DNA of 20,271 nt from contig RKRS01000226.1 of assembly GCA_007571275.1 (NCBI GenBank), positions 1 to 20,271 of the forward strand, given 5' to 3'. This document shows, piece after piece, positions 1-6,187 of the stretch. Each line of letters begins with the position of its first letter. The first letter of the stretch is position 1. Origin of the DNA: Dehalococcoidia bacterium (GTDB lineage Bacteria > Chloroflexota > Dehalococcoidia > Bin125). The notes beneath the pieces were generated by a model. The model was not told the DNA's origin. It saw only the letters and a program-made list of their open reading frames with translations, and made no database searches. The position numbers and the translations under genes were made by a program.

Positions 1-3
1 AGT

Positions 4-39
4 GCATCGTCATTCCTGCTTTCGCAGGAATGACGATGC
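4..39. repeat. Perfect palindromic (REP-like) element
   Basis: Positions 4-19 and 24-39 are exact reverse complements (16-bp stem) around a TTTC loop. The core reads CGTCATTCCTGC/GCAGGAATGACG. It resembles the dispersed ATTCC...GGAAT palindromes known from many bacterial genomes, which are often present in many copies. It lies just past the 3' end of the SDR gene on the minus strand, so it could also act as a transcript-end hairpin, but no T-run follows the stem. Only one copy is in this window, so the repeat nature is inferred from resemblance. Confidence 0.7.
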
Positions 40-79
40 GTGGGCCCGGATGATGAGCGGCGTGAACAACCGGCGGTAC

Positions 80-976
80 TTACCGAGGCTTGTCCTCGAG
101 TGGGTTATCGACCCCACGGAAGAAGGCGCCTCGATAGATCTTGGTGTCGCCCCGCACCCTGGCTTCCCACTCCTGGTCGGTCATTGCTTCGCGCAGACGG
201 ATGGTCTGGATGGTGTCCTCGCCGATTGGCCAGCGCATCGGCAGCTGCTGTTCCAGCTCGACGATGTCGGCGACAGCCGTCGCGACAGAGCGCGAGCCAG
301 GACGAGTGACGGCTCGCTGACGGAACGTGCTCAACGCATGCTCCGCTGACTGCTGGTAGGGCGAACGACCCTCTCGAACCGCCGCCGCGACATCGAGATT
401 GGTCGTCTGCCAGTCGGATGCGTACATGCCCGGCTCCAGGATGGTGACATCAACGTTCCAGCGCGAGACCTCATAACGCAGCGCTTCCGACATCGCCTCG
501 ACCGCCCATTTGGAAGCGGCGTAGAGACCCATCATCGGCGCAACAATGCGCCCGGCCAGCGATGAGACGTTGATGATCTTGCCGTGACGCTGCTCGCGCA
601 TCGCCGGCAGCACCGCCTGCGCCATGCGGATTTGACCGATGAAGTTGGTGTCCATCTGACGCGAGACTTCGTCGTCGGACATGTCTTCGACGGGGCCGTA
701 GAGTCCATAGCCGGCGTTGTTGAACAGCGCGTCGATGCGACCGAAACGCTGCAGTCCCGCCTGGACGGCGGCTTCGATGGAAGCGCGATCTGTGACATCA
801 CACTGCGCGATCTCGACCAGCTCGGGATCCATCCCGGCGAGATTTGGCGCGTCCCGACCAGGATTGCGCATGGTCGCGATGACCGGATGTCCTCGCGTCG
901 TCAATTCCTCAGCCGCGGCCAGGCCAAACCCGCGGGAAGCGCCGGTGATCAGTGTGACTTGCCGCTCAAGTACCAT
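80..976 (-). CDS. SDR-family NAD(P)-dependent oxidoreductase
   Basis: This is a classical short-chain dehydrogenase/reductase of 298 residues, a cytosolic single Rossmann domain. The dinucleotide-binding TGASRGFG is at 11-18, NNAG at 86-89, and the catalytic set is N111, S139, Y152 and K156 (YAASK). The substrate cannot be read from the sequence. The C-terminal segment past residue 190 is the variable substrate lid, and the length is normal to slightly long for a classical SDR. I chose the ATG at 976 because GGAGG (complement of 984-988) lies seven bases upstream. A TTG at 994 would start inside that ribosome-binding site. The gene is divergent from the metal permease across about 80 bases, and nothing links the two functionally. 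Family is certain, reaction unknown. Confidence 0.93.
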   Translation of the reverse strand: MVLERQVTLITGASRGFGLAAAEELTTRGHPVIATMRNPGRDAPNLAGMDPELVEIAQCDVTDRASIEAAVQAGLQRFGRIDALFNNAGYGLYGPVEDMSDDEVSRQMDTNFIGQIRMAQAVLPAMREQRHGKIINVSSLAGRIVAPMMGLYAASKWAVEAMSEALRYEVSRWNVDVTILEPGMYASDWQTTNLDVAAAVREGRSPYQQSAEHALSTFRQRAVTRPGSRSVATAVADIVELEQQLPMRWPIGEDTIQTIRLREAMTDQEWEARVRGDTKIYRGAFFRGVDNPLEDKPR

Positions 977-1056
977 ATGTATGCCTCCAGCCAATCGCCC
1001 GCCTGTTGATCAGATGCTAGTGGCGTATGTTCGCTCGGGGCCTAGCAAGAGTTCGT

Positions 1057-2076
1057 ATGGATTGGCTGGCGGAACCTTGGTCCTTTGAGTTCATGCAACG
1101 GGCGTTGCTCGCCGGAGTGATTGTTTCAGTCGCCGCGGGAATGGTTGGTGTCTTCGTCGTTCTGCGTGGGTTAGCGTTTCTGGGCGACGCCGTTGCGCAT
1201 ACGCAGCTCGCCGGCGCCGCCATTGCGCTGGTGCTGGGCGGCGGAGCGGTATTGATCACACTCGGCGCTGGCGTCGCTGCTGTCGTGACCGCGCTGGGGG
1301 TAGCGCTCCTAACGATCCGCGGTCGGCTGCGCGAAGATACGGCGATCGGCATCATCTTCGCAGGTTTCTTCGCGCTTGGCATCCTGCTCATTTCCCGAGA
1401 GCGCACGTTCGCCATCGATCTCGGTTCGTTGCTGGTTGGTCACATTCTCGGCGCGTCGTGGACCGACCTGATCCTGATGGCCGCGCTCACGGTCGTGGTC
1501 GCCGTGCTGGTGCTCGGCTTTCTGCAGGAGCTGCGGTTCAGCGCCTACGACCCGGAAGTGGCCGCCGTCTCGGGCGTGCCGGTGACGCTCATGCAGGTGG
1601 GACTGCTGGTGCTGATCGCCCTCGCGACAGTCGTCGCCTTCCGTCTCGTGGGCGTGATCCTGGCGCTGGCCATGCTGGTCACGCCAGCCGCGGGCGCGGC
1701 GCTGTTGACGCGCCGCCTGGCCTCCATGATGGTTCTTGCCACGCTGATCGGAGTGTTCGCAACCGTGGTCGGCCTGTACGCGTCGTTCTATTTCGACCTG
1801 GCCGCCGGTCCGTCCATCGTGTTGACAGCGGTACTGGTGATGGCTGTCTCGTTTGTGCTCAGCCCGCGTGGGCTGCATGTCGCGCTTGTGTCCTCCGCAA
1901 CGTCGGGCGAGGAAGACGGATTGATTCAGGCGCCGCGCTGGCGACAGGCCAGGCAAGCCTGTTGGAACGCGTGCTGCCGACTCGGAGGAGTCTGCTGGGG
2001 CATGTGCTGTCAGGTGGGGGGAGTGTGCTGGGGCGCGTGTTGCCGCGCCGGCGCCCGTATCTCACTGCGCGGCTGA
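1057..2076 (+). CDS. Zn/Mn-type ABC transporter permease (ZnuB/MntB family)
   Basis: This is the inner-membrane permease of a cluster C9-type metal importer, about 339 residues, with roughly eight or nine hydrophobic segments up to residue 280. Family hallmarks are the opening FMQRALLAGV, the FLGDAVAHTQLAG stretch near 41-53, SAYDPEVAAVSGV in the second half, and VTPAAGAALL before the last helices. I prefer ATG 1057 because family members begin with this WLxEPxxFxFMQRAL pattern; ATG 1027 would add ten residues. After the last helix the protein runs into an unusual tail of nine cysteines in three 11-residue repeats. This may be genuine or a frameshift product (see the repeat entry). It converges on orn with a six-base gap. 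The partner binding protein is probably the large zinc lipoprotein at 2674-5097. No ATPase gene is in the window. Confidence 0.92.
   Translation: MDWLAEPWSFEFMQRALLAGVIVSVAAGMVGVFVVLRGLAFLGDAVAHTQLAGAAIALVLGGGAVLITLGAGVAAVVTALGVALLTIRGRLREDTAIGIIFAGFFALGILLISRERTFAIDLGSLLVGHILGASWTDLILMAALTVVVAVLVLGFLQELRFSAYDPEVAAVSGVPVTLMQVGLLVLIALATVVAFRLVGVILALAMLVTPAAGAALLTRRLASMMVLATLIGVFATVVGLYASFYFDLAAGPSIVLTAVLVMAVSFVLSPRGLHVALVSSATSGEEDGLIQAPRWRQARQACWNACCRLGGVCWGMCCQVGGVCWGACCRAGARISLRG
1960..2058 (+). repeat. Three 33-bp tandem repeats in permease 3' end
   Basis: Units run 1960-1992, 1993-2025 and 2026-2058 and are imperfect copies, the third least conserved at its end. In the permease frame each unit encodes C-W-x-x/G-x-C-C followed by a Gly/Val-rich spacer. 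Cysteines fall at residues 302/306/307, 313/317/318 and 324/328/329. In the frame starting one base earlier the same DNA reads LLERVLP, LLGHVLS, VLGRVLP, also an 11-residue repeat, with more G/C in third positions. That frame stays open to 2099, overlapping the end of orn. Confidence 0.75.
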
Positions 2077-2082
2077 GCGCGT

Positions 2083-2646
2083 CTAACGAGCCGGCCTGAA
2101 GATCTGTTGCCGATACCAACGCAGTTCATCGATCGACTCGCGGATGTCATCGAGCGCGCGGTGCTGTTCCTGCTTGACGAACCGCTCCAGCTCGGGATAC
2201 CAACGTTTGGCCAGCTCCTTGACTGTCGATACATCGACGATTCGATAGTTGAGCCAGTCGATCAACCGTGGCATCTCGCCATAGAGGAAGCGCCGATCCT
2301 GATGCACGGAGTTGCCGCATAACGGCGCTTTGCCCTCGACCGTCCACTGCTGGACGAACTCAAGAATCTGCGCTTCGGCCTGGTCGATCGTGATATCGGA
2401 CGCCTTGACCCGTTTGATCAGGCCTGATCCATGATGGGTGCGCCGGTTCCAGGCGTTCATCACGCTCAGCTCGCGCTCGCTGCGGTGGATGGCGAGATCG
2501 GGCCCGTCAGCGATGACGTTCAGCTCGGAGTCGGTGATCAGCACTGCGACTTCGATGATCACATCCTGGTCTGGATCGAGCCCCGTCATTTCGAGGTCGA
2601 TCCAGACCAGGTTGTCAGCGCCGCGAGCGGGTTGCTGCGAGGGCAT
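2083..2646 (-). CDS. orn: Oligoribonuclease
   Basis: This is a 3'-5' exoribonuclease that finishes RNA decay by cutting short oligoribonucleotides (chiefly dinucleotides) to mononucleotides; it also clears pGpG from cyclic-di-GMP turnover. It is a cytosolic dimer. At 187 residues it has the normal length. The DEDDh signature is complete: WIDLEMTGLD near 15-24 (ExoI), the conserved CGNSVHQDRRFL and YRIVDVST blocks in the middle (ExoII), and HRALDDI near 160 (ExoIII, catalytic His and Asp). The start at 2646 has no strong ribosome-binding site. It lies 27 bases behind the zinc lipoprotein on the same strand, so it is probably the last gene of that run and translated from the same message. Confidence 0.95.
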   Translation of the reverse strand: MPSQQPARGADNLVWIDLEMTGLDPDQDVIIEVAVLITDSELNVIADGPDLAIHRSERELSVMNAWNRRTHHGSGLIKRVKASDITIDQAEAQILEFVQQWTVEGKAPLCGNSVHQDRRFLYGEMPRLIDWLNYRIVDVSTVKELAKRWYPELERFVKQEQHRALDDIRESIDELRWYRQQIFRPAR

Positions 2647-2673
2647 CGCGGCGCATTCTATCGGGCGGTCGCG

Positions 2674-5097
2674 CTACTGACCCGCTACCGCCTGGGCGTT
2701 GCCGAGCAGGATGTCGAGATAGGTCGGTTTCTCGTCGGTCGGCTGTGACCAGATGATCCCCCGCTGCGCGCCGGTTTCGTCGGCAATCGTATCGAGGATG
2801 GTGGAGTCGAATTGCGGTTCGTGGAAGACAGTGCTGACGCCTTCGTGCTCGATCACCTCAATCAACTCGGTCAACGCCGCGGCGCTAACGCCCTGCTCGG
2901 GTCCCTCGACAACGAAACCAGCGACCTCCAGGCCGTAGCGACTGGCGAAGTAGCCGAAAGCGTCGTGGAAGGTGACCAGCAGACGTTGCGCGTCGGTCAG
3001 ATCGGCCAGCAAGGCGCGAACCTCCGCGTCGGCGTCCGCGACCTGACCCAGGTAGAGGTCGAGGCGATCAGCAAAGGTGTCCGCCGCCGCAGGACTCAGG
3101 TGACTGAGCTCATCGGCGATCGCCGAGATCGCGGCAGAGGCCATATCGGTGTCGAACCAGAAGTGCGGATCCTCGTCGCCATGCGCGTGTCCGGCATGCG
3201 CGTCCTCTTCGTGATCCTCACCCTCTTCCTCATGCTCGTGCTCTTCTTCCTCTTCGTGTTCGTGCTCTTCCTCGTCGTGCATCTCTTCGTCATGATCGTC
3301 GTGCTCGGGCTCAGAAGCGCCCACGCCAACGAACGCCAGGCTCGACGGCGCGCCGCCAACATGCCACTCCTCTTCGATCTCCATTTCGTGCAGGTGCACG
3401 GCCAACACGTGACCGCTGTTGGGATCGGCGACGTACATCATCTCACCGACGACGATGATTCTGGCCGAACCATTCTCGCCGGGCTCGACCAACTCAACGC
3501 TCTGCATGACCTCGCCGTCGTGGGCGTCCAGCGCGTGGAGCACGCCCTCGGCGTCGAGGATGTAGAAGACTTCGCCATCGCTCGAGAACGCCACGGACGA
3601 GCTTGGCTCGCTGAACACCTGCCATACCTCGCCGGTCGCCGGCTCGATCAGCCAAATGCCGTCATCTGCGAAGTACTGGCCGTCGAAATATGAGGCCCTG
3701 CCGAAGAAGTGCTCGACGTGATGGTGGCCGTAGACCGAGCCGATTCGTGAATCGCTGCGCATCTCCGGCGGATTCTCGATGAACTCATGCTCATATTCGC
3801 CGTCGTGCGCGTGGATGAAGAGGACGCCACCGACGCAACCAAGCACCACGCCATGCTCGTTGTGCGCTTCGCCGTGCATCCCCGGACAGCTGCGGTTGCT
3901 GGCGTCGTAGACGACTTCATCGTCGAACGTGCGAACTTCAGCGCCGAGCGGCAGGCTGCTATCGGATTCCTCCGGAAAATCGGGGTTGTTGGAGGTGACG
4001 ATGACGTGCTCATCAGAGACTGCCAACGCGGCGCCGTGCTGCGGGCCGGTATCGAGCACGATCGGCGCATAGTCGCCAGGGGACGTCGTCAGTTCTTCCT
4101 CATTGATCATGAAGACGTAGCCGCGAGCGTCGCTGAAGATCGCCGTCCAGCCGTAGCTGTTGACGAAGTGAATGGGTCGCTCTTCAGCGATTTCCAGCGC
4201 GTGCCTCGAGACCGGCTGCTGGATCAGGTCGTAGTGGTCATCGTGCTCCACGAGGAAGACGCCACCGTCGAACAGATGAACGCGATCGTCGTCATCCTCG
4301 GGGCCGCGTGCGAGCGCGAAGGCGTAGCGGTGCGTCGGGCTGGCGTAGACCGTCGTCGCAGGCGCGGCGACCTCGAAGAGCGCGGCGGAGATTTCGTCCG
4401 TGATCAGATCGATGACGGAGAGGTGCGGCTCCTGCGCGTCAGCCACAATCAACCGACCCATGACGCTCGACGCAGCATGCTCGTCTTCGTGCATCGCCTC
4501 TTCGTCGCCATGCTCATGCTCGTCTTCGTGCTCATCCTCATGCGCGTGCTCATCTTCGTGATCAGCGTGCATGGAGCTGAACGGGGCAAGCTCAAAGCCG
4601 GCATCCTCAATCGCTACCGCGAGGTCAAGCACGTGCTCGGCGTTCTCCAGGATCACATCCTCGTAGGCTGCCTCAAGCCCGGCCCCGTTGATGATCACGA
4701 GGTCGGCGTCGGCAATGGCGCGGATGTCGGCAACGGTTAGCTCGAGCGTGTGCACATCGGCGCCGGCAGGTACCAGCGCGTGCACGTCAACGTGGTCGCC
4801 GCCGACCTGGCGCACCCAGTCAGCAATCACCTGCGTCGAGACCACGATGTTCAGCGGTTCAGCCGATACCGCCTGCGGCTCGGACTGTTGCTCCTGCTGA
4901 CTCTGAGCCTGGCTCGAAGCCGCAGGCCGGCTCTCTGGTTCCTGCTGCGCTTGCGGCTCATCGGCCGACTGCTGCGTCTCCTGTGCACCTCCCTGTTGTT
5001 GCTGCGCCTGCTCGTCGTCGGAACAACCGACGACCAACGCCGCTGTCAAGAGCAGCGCCAGGCTGGCGCTGAACGCCAACTTGAAAAACCGGGTCAT
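2674..5097 (-). CDS. Zinc-binding lipoprotein: ZnuA/AztC split by an AztD-like propeller
   Basis: This is one continuous frame of 807 residues, against about 300 for ordinary ZnuA-type receptors. Signal peptide and lipobox (VVGC) put the lipid-bearing Cys at 25, so it acts outside the membrane. After a Gln/Ser-rich linker (26-80) comes the ZnuA N-lobe (81-175), with the first metal His in ADVHTLE (H115). Next are a His/acid strip (176-210), a propeller-like domain (213-592), a second His/acid strip (596-645), then the C-lobe with DPHFWFDT (H645), VTFHDAFGY (H711) and a normal ending to 807. The propeller carries YASPTHRYAF, EHDDH, HFVNS and CPGMHGEA, which match my memory of AztD, the zinc metallochaperone that loads AztC. 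The usual Asp ligand in the last loop appears replaced by Q785. It is 34 bases behind bcp. Its natural partner is the permease at 1057-2076. ZnuA identity is firm; AztD identity is probable. Confidence 0.9.
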   Translation of the reverse strand: MTRFFKLAFSASLALLLTAALVVGCSDDEQAQQQQGGAQETQQSADEPQAQQEPESRPAASSQAQSQQEQQSEPQAVSAEPLNIVVSTQVIADWVRQVGGDHVDVHALVPAGADVHTLELTVADIRAIADADLVIINGAGLEAAYEDVILENAEHVLDLAVAIEDAGFELAPFSSMHADHEDEHAHEDEHEDEHEHGDEEAMHEDEHAASSVMGRLIVADAQEPHLSVIDLITDEISAALFEVAAPATTVYASPTHRYAFALARGPEDDDDRVHLFDGGVFLVEHDDHYDLIQQPVSRHALEIAEERPIHFVNSYGWTAIFSDARGYVFMINEEELTTSPGDYAPIVLDTGPQHGAALAVSDEHVIVTSNNPDFPEESDSSLPLGAEVRTFDDEVVYDASNRSCPGMHGEAHNEHGVVLGCVGGVLFIHAHDGEYEHEFIENPPEMRSDSRIGSVYGHHHVEHFFGRASYFDGQYFADDGIWLIEPATGEVWQVFSEPSSSVAFSSDGEVFYILDAEGVLHALDAHDGEVMQSVELVEPGENGSARIIVVGEMMYVADPNSGHVLAVHLHEMEIEEEWHVGGAPSSLAFVGVGASEPEHDDHDEEMHDEEEHEHEEEEEHEHEEEGEDHEEDAHAGHAHGDEDPHFWFDTDMASAAISAIADELSHLSPAAADTFADRLDLYLGQVADADAEVRALLADLTDAQRLLVTFHDAFGYFASRYGLEVAGFVVEGPEQGVSAAALTELIEVIEHEGVSTVFHEPQFDSTILDTIADETGAQRGIIWSQPTDEKPTYLDILLGNAQAVAGQ
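3163..3312 (-). other. His/acid-rich strip 2 (residues 596-645)
   Basis: This low-complexity coding stretch of Glu, Asp and His has twelve histidines in 50 residues. It joins the propeller back to the ZnuA C-lobe and ends on the second predicted zinc ligand, H645. It corresponds to the charged His-rich loop of ordinary ZnuA proteins, thought to capture or sense zinc. Confidence 0.8.
3322..4461 (-). other. AztD-like beta-propeller domain (residues 213-592)
   Basis: About 380 residues form successive short strands separated by turns, with repeated blade-like phrases such as GRLIVADAQEPHLSVIDL, GVFLVEHDDH, GIWLIEPATGEVW and MMYVADPNSGHVLAV. Candidate metal or structural residues include H292 and H299, H310, C404 with H408 (CPGMHGEA), C421, and HHHVEHF at 458-464. 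The motif order agrees with AztD as I remember it; the number of blades cannot be counted safely by eye. Confidence 0.72.
4468..4572 (-). other. His/acid-rich strip 1 (residues 176-210)
   Basis: Nine histidines in 35 residues, interleaved with Glu and Asp, lie between the ZnuA N-lobe and the propeller. Together with strip 2 it brackets the inserted domain. This suggests that the propeller was inserted into, or that its junctions duplicated, a single ancestral His-rich loop. Confidence 0.8.
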
Positions 5098-5131
5098 AGA
5101 CCGATCGATCTAGGCGGACGGTAGTGATCGC

Positions 5132-5605
5132 TCAGCGGCCTGTCCGCAGGGCCTTGAGGACCGCTTGGCCATGATCGGCGGCCTTGGCGCGCTTCCAGAC
5201 TTTCGTCAACACGCCGTCCGGTCCAATCACAAAGGTAGCACGGGTCATGCCAATGCTCTTACGACCGTAGAGCGTTTTCTCGCCCCAGGCGCCGTAGCGC
5301 GTGGCGATCTCCGCATTGGCGTCGACAAGCAGCGGGAAGTTGAGCTCGTACTTTTCACGGAAATCTCGGTGCGATTCCGCACTGTCGGTGGAGACGCCCA
5401 ACACTACCGCGCCTTCATCCTGGATGTCGCCCAGCTCGTCGCGGAACGAGCATGCCTGCCTCGTACACCCTGGCGTATCGTCGCGCGGGTAGAAATACAG
5501 GACGACGGTTTGCCCGGCATAGTCGGCGAGCCGATGCAGATTGCCGTCCTGGTCAGCGAGCTCGAAATTCGGAGCATGGTCGCCTCTGGCGAGAGTGACG
5601 GGCAT
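5132..5605 (-). CDS. bcp: Thioredoxin-dependent peroxiredoxin (PrxQ/Bcp)
   Basis: This cytosolic thiol peroxidase reduces hydrogen peroxide and organic hydroperoxides using thioredoxin-type donors. The 157 residues match the usual PrxQ length. The peroxidatic cysteine is C47 in FYPRDDTPGCTRQAC, with the resolving C52 five residues later, the typical atypical-2-Cys arrangement of PrxQ. The catalytic Thr (PxxxT/S-x-x-C) is present. The later TRATFVIGPDG block, carrying the conserved Arg and the strand after it, is also typical. Thirty bases separate it from the upstream NTF2-like gene and 34 from the zinc lipoprotein downstream, so the three are probably cotranscribed. The pairing with zinc uptake may reflect oxidative-stress coupling, which is inference. 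Confidence 0.95.
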   Translation of the reverse strand: MPVTLARGDHAPNFELADQDGNLHRLADYAGQTVVLYFYPRDDTPGCTRQACSFRDELGDIQDEGAVVLGVSTDSAESHRDFREKYELNFPLLVDANAEIATRYGAWGEKTLYGRKSIGMTRATFVIGPDGVLTKVWKRAKAADHGQAVLKALRTGR

Positions 5606-5635
5606 ATGCGCTTCTCCAATGATGTTCTCTGCTGT

Positions 5636-6070
5636 CTATTCGGTGTGCAGAACCGGGCTGCCATGATGGTGAATCAGGAGCCATGTGTTGTCTGGTGTGT
5701 CGGCGTTGTCAGTCAGGTCGGCGCTCTGCGAGCGTCGGTAAATGTTGGTCGCGACGATTGGCACGCCAGCCACCACTTCACGCCCGGCGACAATGCCGAT
5801 ATCCCCAATCACGCGCGCATCCTCGGCGGCAAACACGATTCTGGGCTGGTCGGGATTGGTCAGGATGGCGCGCCAGGTGCGCTGGACGTCGGCGTGGCCT
5901 TTGGTCACGTTGCGATGCGGGTGAATGCAGGTCACGTCGTCGGCGCGCTGCCAGAGGTCGGCCATCGCTTCGACATCTCGCGCATTGAACGCCTCGTAGA
6001 AGGCGCGGTTGGCCTCCAACACGGCGCGGCGATCGTCCACGGCCGCGGTCGCAGATTCGTCGGCAGACAT
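5636..6070 (-). CDS. SnoaL/NTF2-like nuclear-transport-fold protein
   Basis: This is a single-domain protein of about 144 residues with the cone-shaped NTF2-like pattern. The first helix reads ANRAFYEAFNARDVEAMADLW, close to the opening of SnoaL-3/DUF4440 proteins. It is followed by CIHPHRNVTKGHADVQRTW and a last strand TWLLIHHHGSPV. The conserved HHHGSP at the C-terminus is typical of a stand-alone subgroup of stress- or ketosteroid-isomerase-like proteins whose reaction is not known. GGAG lies eight bases before ATG 6070; a GTG immediately before it could be used instead. It opens the minus-strand run leading to bcp, the zinc lipoprotein and orn. Confidence 0.85.
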   Translation of the reverse strand: MSADESATAAVDDRRAVLEANRAFYEAFNARDVEAMADLWQRADDVTCIHPHRNVTKGHADVQRTWRAILTNPDQPRIVFAAEDARVIGDIGIVAGREVVAGVPIVATNIYRRSQSADLTDNADTPDNTWLLIHHHGSPVLHTE

Positions 6071-6187
6071 CACTGACGCTCCGATCCAGGCAAATAATCA
6101 TCAACTGCACGCAACTGCCGAGCAACGACGATCATCGCCTCGATGCGTATGCTCAACGCTATGACGATCATAGGAAACCTGGCGCGA
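6071..6187. promoter_or_regulatory. Divergent leader between NTF2-like and DUF3179 genes
   Basis: This 117-base stretch must carry both outward promoters if DUF3179 starts at 6188. The octamer ACGATCAT occurs twice, at 6128-6135 and 6164-6171, 36 bases apart, and an A/T-rich patch AAATAATCAT lies near 6091-6100. I cannot assign -35/-10 boxes or a regulator with confidence. Confidence 0.3.

Noticed and set aside
3163..4572. Low-complexity His/acid DNA as a CRISPR or satellite array
   Set aside because: The repeats are irregular and codon-based within one protein; there are no constant repeats with unique spacers.
2812..4740. Long plus-strand frames (2812-3693, 3787-4740), one with a Leu/Phe/Val stretch like membrane helices
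   Set aside because: They are antisense to the zinc lipoprotein; the hydrophobic stretch is simply the complement of His/Glu/Asp codons.
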